From Candidatus Methylarchaceae archaeon HK01M (GTDB lineage Archaea > Thermoproteota > Nitrososphaeria > Nitrososphaerales > JACAEJ01), in the NCBI GenBank assembly GCA_024256245.1, contig JAKLZD010000089.1:1-18996 (forward strand): 18,996 bases of DNA, written 5' to 3'. Each line of letters opens with the position of its first letter. Position 1 is the first letter of the stretch. Made by a program: the position numbers and the translations under genes. The notes beneath the pieces are model-generated. The model searched no databases. It was not told the origin of the DNA and saw nothing but the letters and a program-made list of their open reading frames with translations. Shown here piece by piece: positions 1 to 7,174 of this stretch.

Positions 1-195
1 GGATCCCAGAAAATCTTCACATGAGTCAAAACATATTTCTCCATTCAGACTTAATAATTATCAATAATAGTTCATTTATTTATCATTTTTTAGTTGCCCT
101 ATCTTTTTTTATTCAAAAACTGCTCCACATAACTATTATGCTATAAAGTAAATCTTGAACACCTTTTATAGTATAAATATGTCCTACACTAAGTT
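1..195. other. AT-rich intergenic region
   Basis: No coding ORF, tRNA or convincing RNA gene is visible. The stretch lies downstream of the amidotransferase stop. It contains TATA-like strings near 165-180 that read in both directions (TATAAATA on the plus strand, CTATAAAAGG on the minus strand), but no gene sits at a suitable distance from either. The window opens with GGATCC, which may be chance or a cloning junction. Confidence 0.5.
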
Positions 196-810
196 TTACC
201 TTCTAGAAGCCTCGAAGAAGTTTCCAATTATATGTAGTCCTTCTTTATGCTCCTCTTTTCCTATACGCACCCGTTCTGCATGGAACTGAATCCCGTAGAA
301 GGGTTTTGTCAAGTGTCTAACCGCTTCGACTTCGCAAGACGATGAATCAGCAAGCAATTCAAGTTTAGCCTTCTTCAAGCTCCTCTTTTTCACGTAATCG
401 TTATGATGTTCAGCTAGAGGAATTTTCTCTCCAACTTTGAAGCCTGAGAATAACACGTTCTTTTTCACTATATGGACATTCTCAAAAGTTACTACTGGCT
501 TCTTTAGTGCTCCAACTTGGGCTCCAAATACTTGACAAGCAAGTTGATGACCAAAGCATATTCCCAGAATTGGCATTCTCACATTCTCAATCAAATTGGT
601 AACTCCCTCGTACATCTTAACATGTCCCGCTTTGACTATCCTTGCTTCAGACCCTGAGAGAAAGATTGTATCGACTTCGTTAGGAACTTTGAATCCCAAT
701 CCTATCTTTCGATAATCTATGACCTCATAATCACTGAATAACCTAACGGCGTCTGTTAGCTCTTCAACCTTCTTTGAATTAAAATAGTTGTTAATTATGA
801 GAGTTCTCAA
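196..810 (-). CDS. Class I glutamine amidotransferase (GMP synthase subunit A-like)
   Basis: This 204-residue protein should hydrolyse glutamine and hand ammonia to a partner synthetase. A full class I GATase triad is visible: Cys85 in the nucleophile elbow GICFGHQL, and His177 and Glu179 in FHAER. The usual FHPE is FHAE here. The size matches stand-alone archaeal amidotransferase subunits such as GuaA subunit A, but the N-terminal half is divergent, so the acceptor partner is uncertain. No synthetase gene is adjacent. The start is a TTG: an in-frame TGA lies five codons upstream and no ATG or GTG is available. No Shine-Dalgarno sequence precedes it, but a TATA-like ATTATTAAAT lies about 25 nt upstream, which suggests a leaderless mRNA. 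The alternative is another GATase1 family enzyme acting on a small gamma-glutamyl compound. Confidence 0.8.
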   Translation of the reverse strand: MRTLIINNYFNSKKVEELTDAVRLFSDYEVIDYRKIGLGFKVPNEVDTIFLSGSEARIVKAGHVKMYEGVTNLIENVRMPILGICFGHQLACQVFGAQVGALKKPVVTFENVHIVKKNVLFSGFKVGEKIPLAEHHNDYVKKRSLKKAKLELLADSSSCEVEAVRHLTKPFYGIQFHAERVRIGKEEHKEGLHIIGNFFEASRR

Positions 811-830
811 AGCATCGTTTATTCAATCCC

Positions 831-840
831 ATTTAATAAT
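831..840 (-). promoter_or_regulatory. Putative TATA box for the amidotransferase
   Basis: On the minus strand the sequence reads ATTATTAAAT. It is centred about 25 nt before the TTG start at 810, as expected for an archaeal promoter driving a leaderless transcript. A very similar string precedes the thioredoxin reductase gene. This is a motif match by eye only. Confidence 0.35.
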
Positions 841-901
841 AATCTTTCTTACTTATAGTCATTCAAAGCATCTTCCCTATTTGTTAAGGAGGAACATAGA
901 T

Positions 902-994
902 TTGCCTTCATCAAAATCATCTACCTTTTCCTATCCTGATCCTTTTTGCTGGATAGATTTGGGGCTTGGTTTGGGCAACGATGGCGATCTATAG
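902..994 (+). CDS. Doubtful 30-residue ORF with a perfect Shine-Dalgarno
   Basis: A TTG codon at 902 is preceded by AAGGAGG at 886-892, a near-perfect ribosome binding site with about 9 nt spacing, and opens a 30-codon frame ending at 994. The predicted peptide is Ser/Pro-rich at first and then Gly/Leu/Asp-rich (ends DLGLGLGNDGDL). It resembles nothing I recognise. It lies in the gap between two minus-strand genes and has no companion gene on the plus strand. The ribosome binding site is the only positive evidence, so this may be chance. Confidence 0.15.
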   Translation: MPSSKSSTFSYPDPFCWIDLGLGLGNDGDL

Positions 995-1036
995 TGAAGC
1001 TTATCATCGAATAAGGAATGTAGCCCTCAAAATTCT

Positions 1037-1726
1037 TTAATCATCTAATTTTGAGAGATCTATGGTTAAATTAAGCAGACTACTAAGTCTCTCCAATAAC
1101 GCTTTTGCTGCCTTTGGATCTGGGTATTCTGGATCTACTACGTTTGGTTGAGTTCTACCAAATAGACTTATGCCTCTTATGCCTCTTAGCATTCCTAGAC
1201 CAAAAACAAGTCCTGAAAAACCATAAAATGGGCCTTCGTATTCTGTACTAATGCCATACTTCATTAACTCTTCTAAGAGCTCCAGATCGGTAGCAGCACA
1301 ACAGACGTCTTTTCCTTTCGTGCCATAACCTGCGAGTACGATCATTCGCTTAACTCCGAACTCTTGATATAAATCCAAAACCCGCTCAGCTACTTCATAC
1401 TGCCCTTTAAAATCGGCATGGTACCCTTTAGTTATTAATAGTGGGGGGGATGCTAAAGAGTAGAAATCAATTTTTATGAGTTCCACATGGCCTTTTTCCA
1501 GCTTAATACCAGCTTGACCAAGGAAGTCTGGATGTGGCGCATAGGAAGGCTTTGTTCCGTAAAGAATAGGAAAATGAGGTGAGTATAACTCAGCAACCAG
1601 TTTCGGTCGAAGTTCTTCAACTAAATAGTCTACTGCTATCTTCCCGATCGATCTTAGTCCAGGAGAACCTACAATAGCTGTAGCCTCTTTTACTACTGGT
1701 TGTCCGGTATATTTTATCCAAGACAT
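1037..1726 (-). CDS. PAC2 family protein (proteasome assembly chaperone homologue), second copy
   Basis: This 229-residue protein belongs to the PAC2 / archaeal PbaA-PbaB family. Near the N-terminus it has the family pattern GSPGLRSIGKIAVDYL, followed by ELYSPHFP and, further on, GQYEVAERVL and an AGYGTKG segment. These correspond position by position to the upstream neighbour, so the two genes are paralogues. It ends ...DLSKLDD, with no HbYX tail, unlike its neighbour. The ATG at 1726 follows the upstream stop by 9 nt, and a ribosome binding site AAGGTGG overlaps that stop, so the pair is a translationally coupled operon. Known family members act in 20S proteasome assembly or activation. The exact role of this copy is inferred. 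Confidence 0.8.
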   Translation of the reverse strand: MSWIKYTGQPVVKEATAIVGSPGLRSIGKIAVDYLVEELRPKLVAELYSPHFPILYGTKPSYAPHPDFLGQAGIKLEKGHVELIKIDFYSLASPPLLITKGYHADFKGQYEVAERVLDLYQEFGVKRMIVLAGYGTKGKDVCCAATDLELLEELMKYGISTEYEGPFYGFSGLVFGLGMLRGIRGISLFGRTQPNVVDPEYPDPKAAKALLERLSSLLNLTIDLSKLDD

Positions 1727-1735
1727 AGTTCCACC

Positions 1736-2515
1736 TTAGGTGTAGATATCTTTTGGTGGAGGGGTAACAGCCTTATGCATCATCTCAGCCTGCTGACGTT
1801 CTAATTCTTCCATTTTTCGAATAAATTCTTCAGCCACTTTGGCCTCTTTTTCTAAAGGCCTCATATCGATTTCAATGTCCAGCATCTTACTCAAAACTTC
1901 TAGTAGTGATTGGGCAGACCTTACATCGGCCAGAAAGTGACCTGATGAGGTCCTGTAGCCGGGAGTTTCACTGAGCAAACAGATGCTCTGAATGTCCCTA
2001 AGTTTGGCAAGCCCAAATAGCAGTCCGTTGGTACCAGTGATGCTCCCAACATTCATCGGTGAGACCTTATATTTTTTAAGCTCCTCAAGTAGTTCTTGTT
2101 CAGTAACAGCTCCATAGACTTTAGGTTTTTTAACTGGTTTATCTATGACATAGGCTGCCAATGCAAAAAGCTTTTCGACTTTAAACTTCTCAGCTCTGTT
2201 TAATACTTCATTAGCAACCTCATACTGCCCCTCTGAAGAGATAGCTTGTGTATTTCCAGTAAAAAGTATTAGGTCATTTTTTGATTTGTCATCTTTCCAG
2301 TAATAGAATTCGTTCTTCAGAAGTTCGACTGTACCGTCTTTCCTGATTAGAACATAAGATGGAAATGATGAGGAATAAAGCTCCCCAAAGAGCTCCGCTT
2401 TTAATTCCTTGATCAAATATTCAACCGACAGCTTTGCAATATAACCTATGCCAGGGAGTCCCGTAATCATGTATGGATCCTTGAGTTGAGGCTCTTTATA
2501 GAGTCTGGATCGCAT
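1736..2515 (-). CDS. PAC2 family protein with C-terminal HbYX-like tail (PbaB-like)
   Basis: This 259-residue protein is a PAC2 family homologue. Residues 18-36 (TGLPGIGYIAKLSVEYLIK) form the family N-terminal signature, and ELYSSSFPS and GQYEVANEVL match the downstream paralogue. The C-terminal part after residue 220 is a charged helical or coiled-coil stretch (KVAEEFIRKMEELERQQAE), then a Pro-rich linker and the last residues Ile-Tyr-Thr. A terminal hydrophobic-Tyr-X motif is how proteasome activators, including archaeal PbaB, dock into the pockets of the 20S alpha ring. This makes a proteasome-activating or assembly role likely. The ATG at 2515 has a TATA-like CTTTTTAAG about 27 nt upstream and no Shine-Dalgarno, so the mRNA is probably leaderless. 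It is the first gene of a two-gene operon. Confidence 0.82.
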   Translation of the reverse strand: MRSRLYKEPQLKDPYMITGLPGIGYIAKLSVEYLIKELKAELFGELYSSSFPSYVLIRKDGTVELLKNEFYYWKDDKSKNDLILFTGNTQAISSEGQYEVANEVLNRAEKFKVEKLFALAAYVIDKPVKKPKVYGAVTEQELLEELKKYKVSPMNVGSITGTNGLLFGLAKLRDIQSICLLSETPGYRTSSGHFLADVRSAQSLLEVLSKMLDIEIDMRPLEKEAKVAEEFIRKMEELERQQAEMMHKAVTPPPKDIYT

Positions 2516-2536
2516 AGGAATAGATTCTACTTCAAA

Positions 2537-2546
2537 CTTAAAAAGT
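2537..2546 (-). promoter_or_regulatory. Putative TATA box for the PAC2 operon
   Basis: The minus strand reads ACTTTTTAAG, centred about 27 nt upstream of the ATG at 2515, which suggests a leaderless transcript. The rest of 2516-2802 shows no RNA gene or likely ORF. Confidence 0.35.
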
Positions 2547-2761
2547 ATAACCCTTTGCTAGATGTTTACTGTTTTGTTTAGCTTAAAGGGACAAAATTTA
2601 TCGGGGTCTAGTCTTCATTATTATCAGTCTGTCGCAATAAGGCAGATCAGCCTTTATGTTATTTTTACAGAAAGTCGGAGTTTCTTCACTAGCACACCTC
2701 TAAAGTTCGAGAATAGTCCCTCCCACAATATCTTATCTCGATACTATAAGGCCGTTAAGCC

Positions 2762-2769
2762 TATATAAT
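2762..2769 (+). promoter_or_regulatory. Putative TATA box for the ABC transporter operon
   Basis: TATATAAT lies about 37 nt upstream of the ATG at 2803. Transcription would then start near 2790 and leave a leader of roughly a dozen bases containing only a weak GGTC-type ribosome binding site. This is a motif match by eye. Confidence 0.4.
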
Positions 2770-2802
2770 CACTTTTTACTATTCTCTACTGGTCAGAGTT
2801 GG

Positions 2803-4518
2803 ATGAGCAAGCGAATTGTCATTTTGGTAATAGTCTGTCTATTTTCCTTACTTCTCATTCCAACTGTTCTTGCTCAAGAAGAAAGCTTACTCCCAAACTT
2901 ATTTTTAATCCTGTTTTACACTGGTAGCTCCTTATTTAGGATGCTCATCGCCTTTATATTCTCCTTAGTTTTCGCTGTGATCTATGGCATAGTTGCTGCA
3001 CGAAGGGCCAGAGCCGAGAAGATTTTGATACCCCTTCTAGACGTCCTTCAATCCGTCCCTATTCTTGGTTTTTTTCCTGCAGCAGTCTTCTTCTTCATTG
3101 CTATTTTCAATGAGAGTTGGATCGGGGTTGAGTTTGCGGCTATATTTCTCATCTTTACTAGCATGGCTTGGAACCTTGCTTTCGCTGTCTATGAGTCCAT
3201 ATTGTCCATACCTAAGGATCTCGAGGAGGCTTCCGAGTCTTTATATGTTAGAGGCTGGACGAGGATCAGGAGGGTGTATATCCCTGTTACTGTTCATAGG
3301 CTAGTGTATAATGGCATTATGTCTTGGGCAAATGGGTGGTACTTCATCGTTGCAGCTGAAATAATCTCCCTCGGCTCGAAGACCTACACCCTATCAGGGA
3401 TAGGTAGTTTCCTAGCTAATTCTGCATATGCTGGTGATTTTGGTAATGCCTTTCTAGGGCTAGGTACTCTAATTGTCACGATCTTACTCATCGACATTTT
3501 CATATGGAGGCCATTAGAGTCTTATGCAAATCGCTTCAAATATGACTATGCCGTTACTATTGAGCCATCAAAGGAGGCTACTTTTCCCATTTCCCGACTG
3601 ATCGATTTCCTAACTCGATATCCAAGACCTCTTGTCCATAAATTGTCGAGCAAGCTCGTAATAAGATTTTCAAATACCTTCTCTATAATAGGGAATTTCT
3701 TTACAGGAATCGCTAGTAAGATAAGTAGTAATGCTATATTTGCAAAAATATTTTCATATGTTACTATCACCGCTGTGATCTTTGCTCTAGCATACGAGTT
3801 GATCTTGCTTATCATAAATCAAGGATCCTTTTTTATTGAGTCTTTTCTGCTACTTTTTACAGAAGAAGATATGCTCAACATCGTTTCCTTGATTCCTTCA
3901 GCTGTACTTCTATCGGTGGCACGTCTCTTCATAGCCTACTTGATAGCAGTAGGTTGGACTATCCCCATTGCTGTAAAACTCTCCAAGAGTCCAAGACTGT
4001 TTAAGTCCCTCATGCCACTCTTTCAGACCTTTGCTGCAATCCCTGCTACAGCCTTGTTCCCCTTCATAGTGGTTCTATTAATCGGTCTGACTGGCGGGCA
4101 AGAATTTGCCTCTATCTTACTCATACTTACAGGAATGCAGTGGTATCTTCTTTTCAACCTTATAGGAGGGGTCAAGGCAATCCCAGAGGACATCGAAGAG
4201 GTTGCAAAGACCTTTAACGTAAAGGGGAAGACTTATTGGCGAAGGCTTCTCTTGCCATCTATCTACCCTTCCTTCATTACAGGGAGCATAACTGGTTGGG
4301 GCGGAGGATGGAACGCCCTTATAGTATCAGAATATATTATATTTGGTGGAACGACATATTCTGTTTTAGGGATAGGTGCATTGCTCGACATCGCAGCTTA
4401 CGAATTGGGCAGTGTAGCCCTAATTTTATTATGTGTTCTGGCCATGATCGTTACTATTTTTGTGATTAATAGGCTGATCTGGAGGAGATTGTACAGTATG
4501 GCTGTTGGGAGGTATTAA
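2803..4518 (+). CDS. ABC transporter permease, two fused BPD-type permease domains
   Basis: This 571-residue membrane protein is two tandem binding-protein-dependent permease domains in one chain, about twice the usual permease length. Each half carries an EAA-type cytoplasmic coupling loop: residues 139-157 (DLEEASESLYVRGWTRIRR) and 463-481 (DIEEVAKTFNVKGKTYWRR). Each is followed by similar W-G-W/GGW and IIxxG segments, consistent with an internal duplication. About residues 1-24 look like a signal peptide or extra hydrophobic segment ending VLAQ, before the first permease helices. Loop sequences and the partner genes place it in the nitrate/sulfonate/taurine/bicarbonate importer class. The substrate is unknown. 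The stop codon is 1 nt from the ATPase start, so expression is coupled. Confidence 0.85.
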   Translation: MSKRIVILVIVCLFSLLLIPTVLAQEESLLPNLFLILFYTGSSLFRMLIAFIFSLVFAVIYGIVAARRARAEKILIPLLDVLQSVPILGFFPAAVFFFIAIFNESWIGVEFAAIFLIFTSMAWNLAFAVYESILSIPKDLEEASESLYVRGWTRIRRVYIPVTVHRLVYNGIMSWANGWYFIVAAEIISLGSKTYTLSGIGSFLANSAYAGDFGNAFLGLGTLIVTILLIDIFIWRPLESYANRFKYDYAVTIEPSKEATFPISRLIDFLTRYPRPLVHKLSSKLVIRFSNTFSIIGNFFTGIASKISSNAIFAKIFSYVTITAVIFALAYELILLIINQGSFFIESFLLLFTEEDMLNIVSLIPSAVLLSVARLFIAYLIAVGWTIPIAVKLSKSPRLFKSLMPLFQTFAAIPATALFPFIVVLLIGLTGGQEFASILLILTGMQWYLLFNLIGGVKAIPEDIEEVAKTFNVKGKTYWRRLLLPSIYPSFITGSITGWGGGWNALIVSEYIIFGGTTYSVLGIGALLDIAAYELGSVALILLCVLAMIVTIFVINRLIWRRLYSMAVGRY

Positions 4519-4519
4519 A

Positions 4520-5293
4520 TTGAGTACTAAAGATAGGTTGACCACCCCCGTTCTTGATGTAAGGGATGTGAGTAAAGAATTTGTCCACCAGAGTAAGAAG
4601 ATTCCCATCTTGAGGGATGTTAGCTTTTCCATTCATGAATATGAATTTATATCTATAGTTGGGCCAACAGGGTGTGGCAAGTCTACACTCCTCAGGATCA
4701 TAATGGGCCTGATACCTCCAACAAAGGGTGAGGTGATCTATAAAGGGGAGAGGGTTCAAAGCGTAAACTCGCGCATGTCGATGGTCTTCCAATCTTTTGC
4801 CCTCTTCCCTTGGTTAACGGTACTTGAGAACGTTGAGCTTGGTTTAGAGGCTCAAGGCATACTTAAGGAACAGAGAAATAAGAGGGCTTTGAAGATCATG
4901 CAGGAAGTAGGGCTGGAAGACTTTGAGAATGCCTATCCAAGAGAGCTATCGAGAGGCATGAAGCAGAGGGTAGGTTTTGCAAGAGCGTTGGTCATCGATC
5001 CTGAGATTCTTTTGATGGACGAGCCTTTCTCCGCCCTCGATCCTCTCACTGCTGAAGGCCTAAGAGAAGAGGTAATGAGGCTATGGAGTGACAAGTTCAC
5101 CTCGCCAGAAATCGTAATTATGGTTACACATAACGTTGAGGAAGCGATCTATCTATCAGATCGGGTTATAGTCTTGAGCCAAAGGCCAGGGACTGTGATA
5201 TTAGAATTTAATGTGGGCATGCCAAGACCAAGAGATAGGAGAAGTCCATCCATATACGAATTGACAGACAAGATCACATCCCTTATCGCATAG
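4520..5293 (+). CDS. ABC transporter ATP-binding protein (nitrate/sulfonate/bicarbonate type)
   Basis: This ATPase powers the fused permease upstream. Numbered from the chosen start (257 residues), it has Walker A GPTGCGKST at 48-56, Q-loop Gln91, signature LSRGM at 143-147 (Arg in place of the second Gly of LSGGM), Walker B ILLMDEP at 163-169 and switch His204. The frame is open from a TTG at 4505, but that codon lies within the ribosome binding site of the better start. GGGAGGT at 4507-4513 stands 6 nt before the TTG at 4520, which also fits the end of the permease gene (stop at 4516-4518). Segments such as VFQSFALFPWLTVLENVELGL are typical of the SsuB/NrtD-like family. The next gene encodes the AAA-associated domain that in many bacteria is fused to this ATPase. 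Confidence 0.9.
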   Translation: MSTKDRLTTPVLDVRDVSKEFVHQSKKIPILRDVSFSIHEYEFISIVGPTGCGKSTLLRIIMGLIPPTKGEVIYKGERVQSVNSRMSMVFQSFALFPWLTVLENVELGLEAQGILKEQRNKRALKIMQEVGLEDFENAYPRELSRGMKQRVGFARALVIDPEILLMDEPFSALDPLTAEGLREEVMRLWSDKFTSPEIVIMVTHNVEEAIYLSDRVIVLSQRPGTVILEFNVGMPRPRDRRSPSIYELTDKITSLIA

Positions 5294-5811
5294 TGAGTGG
5301 CATTAAGGATAACCTTTTAATCTATGGAAAAGAAACCATAGTCTGGATGTCTATTCCAAGAGTTCACTACAGTCATGTAATAGGACTCTTAGAAGTCTTA
5401 GATGACTTTAATGGTAGAGTCGATATCGCCAAGATAGCTGACGACTTAAGCTTAGAGTTGGACGACCTCTTGCCCGCTGTCGATGCCGCTGAACTTATAG
5501 GGTTTGTAAGGGTAGAATCAGGTGATATTCAACTAACTGATAAGGGCTCGATCTTCTTGAGCGAAGGAACCAGAGGTAGAAAGAAGCAACTCGGAGAGAG
5601 ACTTCTCATATTGGAATCCTTTAAGGAAGTTATAGAATTTATAAGCCAAAAAGAGGAGAAGGCAGTTACAAAGGAGGATCTCCTGAACTTCATAGGGGAA
5701 AGGTTCTATGAATCTGATAGCGAGGAAATACTCAAATGGGTGATCGAATGGGGGCGTCATGGGCACCTGTTGAAGTATGATAGCAAAGAGGACGAGATTA
5801 GGCTTGTATAG
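5293..5811 (+). CDS. Stand-alone AAA-associated domain protein
   Basis: This 172-residue protein resembles the AAA-associated C-terminal domain found fused to nitrate/sulfonate/bicarbonate-type ABC ATPases. Here it is a separate gene whose GTG start overlaps the ATPase stop by one base. Residues of about 15-85 look like a winged-helix fold: helix, a short DIAKIADDLSLELDDLLPAV helix-turn-helix-like stretch, then RVESGDIQLTDKGSIFL as a wing. The rest is mostly charged helices ending IRLV. It may regulate the transporter or act as a DNA-binding sensor. The direct function is unknown even for the family. No Shine-Dalgarno is visible, so it probably depends on coupling to the upstream gene. Confidence 0.75.
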   Translation: MSGIKDNLLIYGKETIVWMSIPRVHYSHVIGLLEVLDDFNGRVDIAKIADDLSLELDDLLPAVDAAELIGFVRVESGDIQLTDKGSIFLSEGTRGRKKQLGERLLILESFKEVIEFISQKEEKAVTKEDLLNFIGERFYESDSEEILKWVIEWGRHGHLLKYDSKEDEIRLV

Positions 5812-5874
5812 CTTTTAACAATTTCATGATTCAACGATAAGAGCTTTTTTGGATGTTATCAAGTTGCCCTTTGC
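5812..5874. terminator. Convergent gap with T-run
   Basis: This is the short gap between two convergent genes. A GAGCTTTTTTGG segment near 5840-5852 provides a T-run for plus-strand termination of the ABC operon, in line with archaeal T-rich terminators. No stable hairpin is obvious. Confidence 0.3.
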
Positions 5875-6789
5875 TTAATCTAAAGATTCTAGGTATTTCC
5901 CCGCATCTACAGCTGCTTGAGAACCCATCGCTGCAGCTATGATAGCCTGCCTGTATCGACGATCACAGACATCTCCTGCCACGAATACACCTCGGATATT
6001 GGTTTCAGTACGATTTTTCCTGATTATATACCCTCTCTCATCCAACTCTATCTGACCCTTGAAGATTTCTGTGTTAGGTTTGTATCCTATGGCTATGAAG
6101 ACTCCTTGGCATTCTAGTTTATGCCTCTCCCCCGTCTTGACATCTCTGATGAGCACACCCTCTACTCTATCATCGCCCAAGATCTCCTCTATAACGCTAT
6201 TATACCTAAAGTATATCTTCTCACTCTTTAGGGCTTTTTCTTGCAGCACCTTGCTGGCCCTAAGTTTATCCCCCCAATAGATGACTTCGACTTTTCTTGC
6301 AAACTTTGTTAGGTCTAAGGCTTCATACATAGTACTATCCCCACCACCTACAACTACCACGTCCTTGTCCTTAAAGAAGAAACCATCACATACAGAGCAT
6401 ATGGATACCCCCCTACCCTTAAGTCTCTGCTCAGAATCCAAGCCTAGCCACTTCGCTGATGACCCCGTTGCGATTATTACAGACTTAGCCTTATACACTT
6501 CATTGCCAACTCTTACCTTAAATGGATGAGAAGAGAAAATCACGGATGTAACATCATCATCTAAAAATTCTGCACCAAAGTGCTCAGCCTGCCTCCTCAT
6601 CCTGTCTATCAACTCTGGACCTTGAACTCCATCAGGAAAACCGGGGTAGTTCTCAACTTTACTAGTAAGCATCAACTGCCCGCCAGGTTGGCGTCCTGCA
6701 ATAACAAGAGGTTTTAAGTTAACCCTGCCAGCATAAATGGCAGCCGTCAAGCCCGCAGGCCCTGAACCAATTATTATGAGATCTCTCAT
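5875..6789 (-). CDS. trxB: Thioredoxin reductase-like flavoprotein with atypical NAD(P)H site
   Basis: This 304-residue flavoprotein has the whole thioredoxin reductase layout: FAD-binding GSGPAG at 8-13, the redox pair Cys131-Cys134 in CSVCDGFF, a second Rossmann motif GGGDS at 148-152, and the C-terminal FAD motif GVFVAGDV at 267-274 followed by YRQAIIAA. In NADPH-using enzymes the segment after the second Rossmann strand reads HRRxxxR and its arginines bind the 2'-phosphate. Here it reads YWGDKLR (171-177), so two of the three arginines are missing, and GGGxTAVEEA has become GGGDSTMYEA. The electron donor is therefore unlikely to be NADPH. F420H2, as for the M. jannaschii deazaflavin-dependent enzyme, or NADH are options. 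The ATG at 6789 has a TATA-like box about 30 nt upstream. Confidence 0.88.
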   Translation of the reverse strand: MRDLIIIGSGPAGLTAAIYAGRVNLKPLVIAGRQPGGQLMLTSKVENYPGFPDGVQGPELIDRMRRQAEHFGAEFLDDDVTSVIFSSHPFKVRVGNEVYKAKSVIIATGSSAKWLGLDSEQRLKGRGVSICSVCDGFFFKDKDVVVVGGGDSTMYEALDLTKFARKVEVIYWGDKLRASKVLQEKALKSEKIYFRYNSVIEEILGDDRVEGVLIRDVKTGERHKLECQGVFIAIGYKPNTEIFKGQIELDERGYIIRKNRTETNIRGVFVAGDVCDRRYRQAIIAAAMGSQAAVDAGKYLESLD

Positions 6790-6815
6790 TCAGGTTTAAC
6801 AATTTTCATCCAGCC

Positions 6816-6824
6816 TTTAATAAT
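6816..6824 (-). promoter_or_regulatory. Putative TATA box for trxB
   Basis: The minus strand reads ATTATTAAA followed by GG, centred about 31 nt from the ATG at 6789. It nearly repeats the box in front of the amidotransferase gene and suggests an mRNA with little or no leader. Confidence 0.35.
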
Positions 6825-6843
6825 TTTTGTCATTCTTTTAATG

Positions 6844-7017
6844 CTATTTTTCGATAAGTACCACCCTTTTGGAACTCTTTTGATGGCATAAGTCCATATC
6901 GATATATCCTAAATACTTTGACAGATAGATATCCCGTGCCTTCTTGCCTAAGAAATCATTTAATGGAATGTATTTATGCCCACTCTTACATAATCTAGGA
7001 AGTTTTCTAATGAAATT
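6844..7017 (-). pseudogene. Possible gene remnant in the trxB-cdh gap
   Basis: On the minus strand a frame with no ATG, GTG or TTG near its beginning runs from just after a TGA (7018-7020) to a TAG at 6844-6846, about 57 codons. The translation reads like a real protein: RKLPRLCKSGHKYIPLNDF, then Lys/Tyr/Leu-rich segments and a terminal KRVVLIEK. Without an initiator it is either a decayed fragment, a frame that uses an unusual start such as ATT, or chance. The rest of the 385-base gap (6790-7174) holds the trxB and cdh promoters and nothing else I can recognise. Confidence 0.2.
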
Positions 7018-7122
7018 TCAACGTTGCGAAAAGCTTATTATTTTGAATTTATAATTACTAATATGGTAGATAAAACCATAGAAAGGATACAAACTACCAC
7101 TTTTCCAAAATGTGTTAAGGTT

Positions 7123-7136
7123 CTCAATAAAATAAA
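7123..7136 (+). promoter_or_regulatory. Putative promoter of the cdh operon
   Basis: TCAATAAAATAAAC is the best TATA-like stretch before the first ORF of the operon. It would start transcription near 7153, just before the GAGGAGAT ribosome binding site at 7163-7170. A second AT-rich stretch, TTTAAGATTTAATAC at 7141-7155, lies nearby and makes the exact box uncertain. Confidence 0.3.
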
Positions 7137-7174
7137 CAGGTTTAAGATTTAATACAATTATTGAGGAGATCAGA

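Noticed and set aside
2562..2768. 68-codon ORF between the PAC2 operon and the permease
   Set aside because: Low-complexity Ser/Phe/Tyr-rich translation with no ribosome binding site. It covers the putative promoters on both sides.
3546..4792. Minus-strand ORFs opposite the permease and ATPase
   Set aside because: They are shadows of strongly conserved ABC genes, with no family features of their own.
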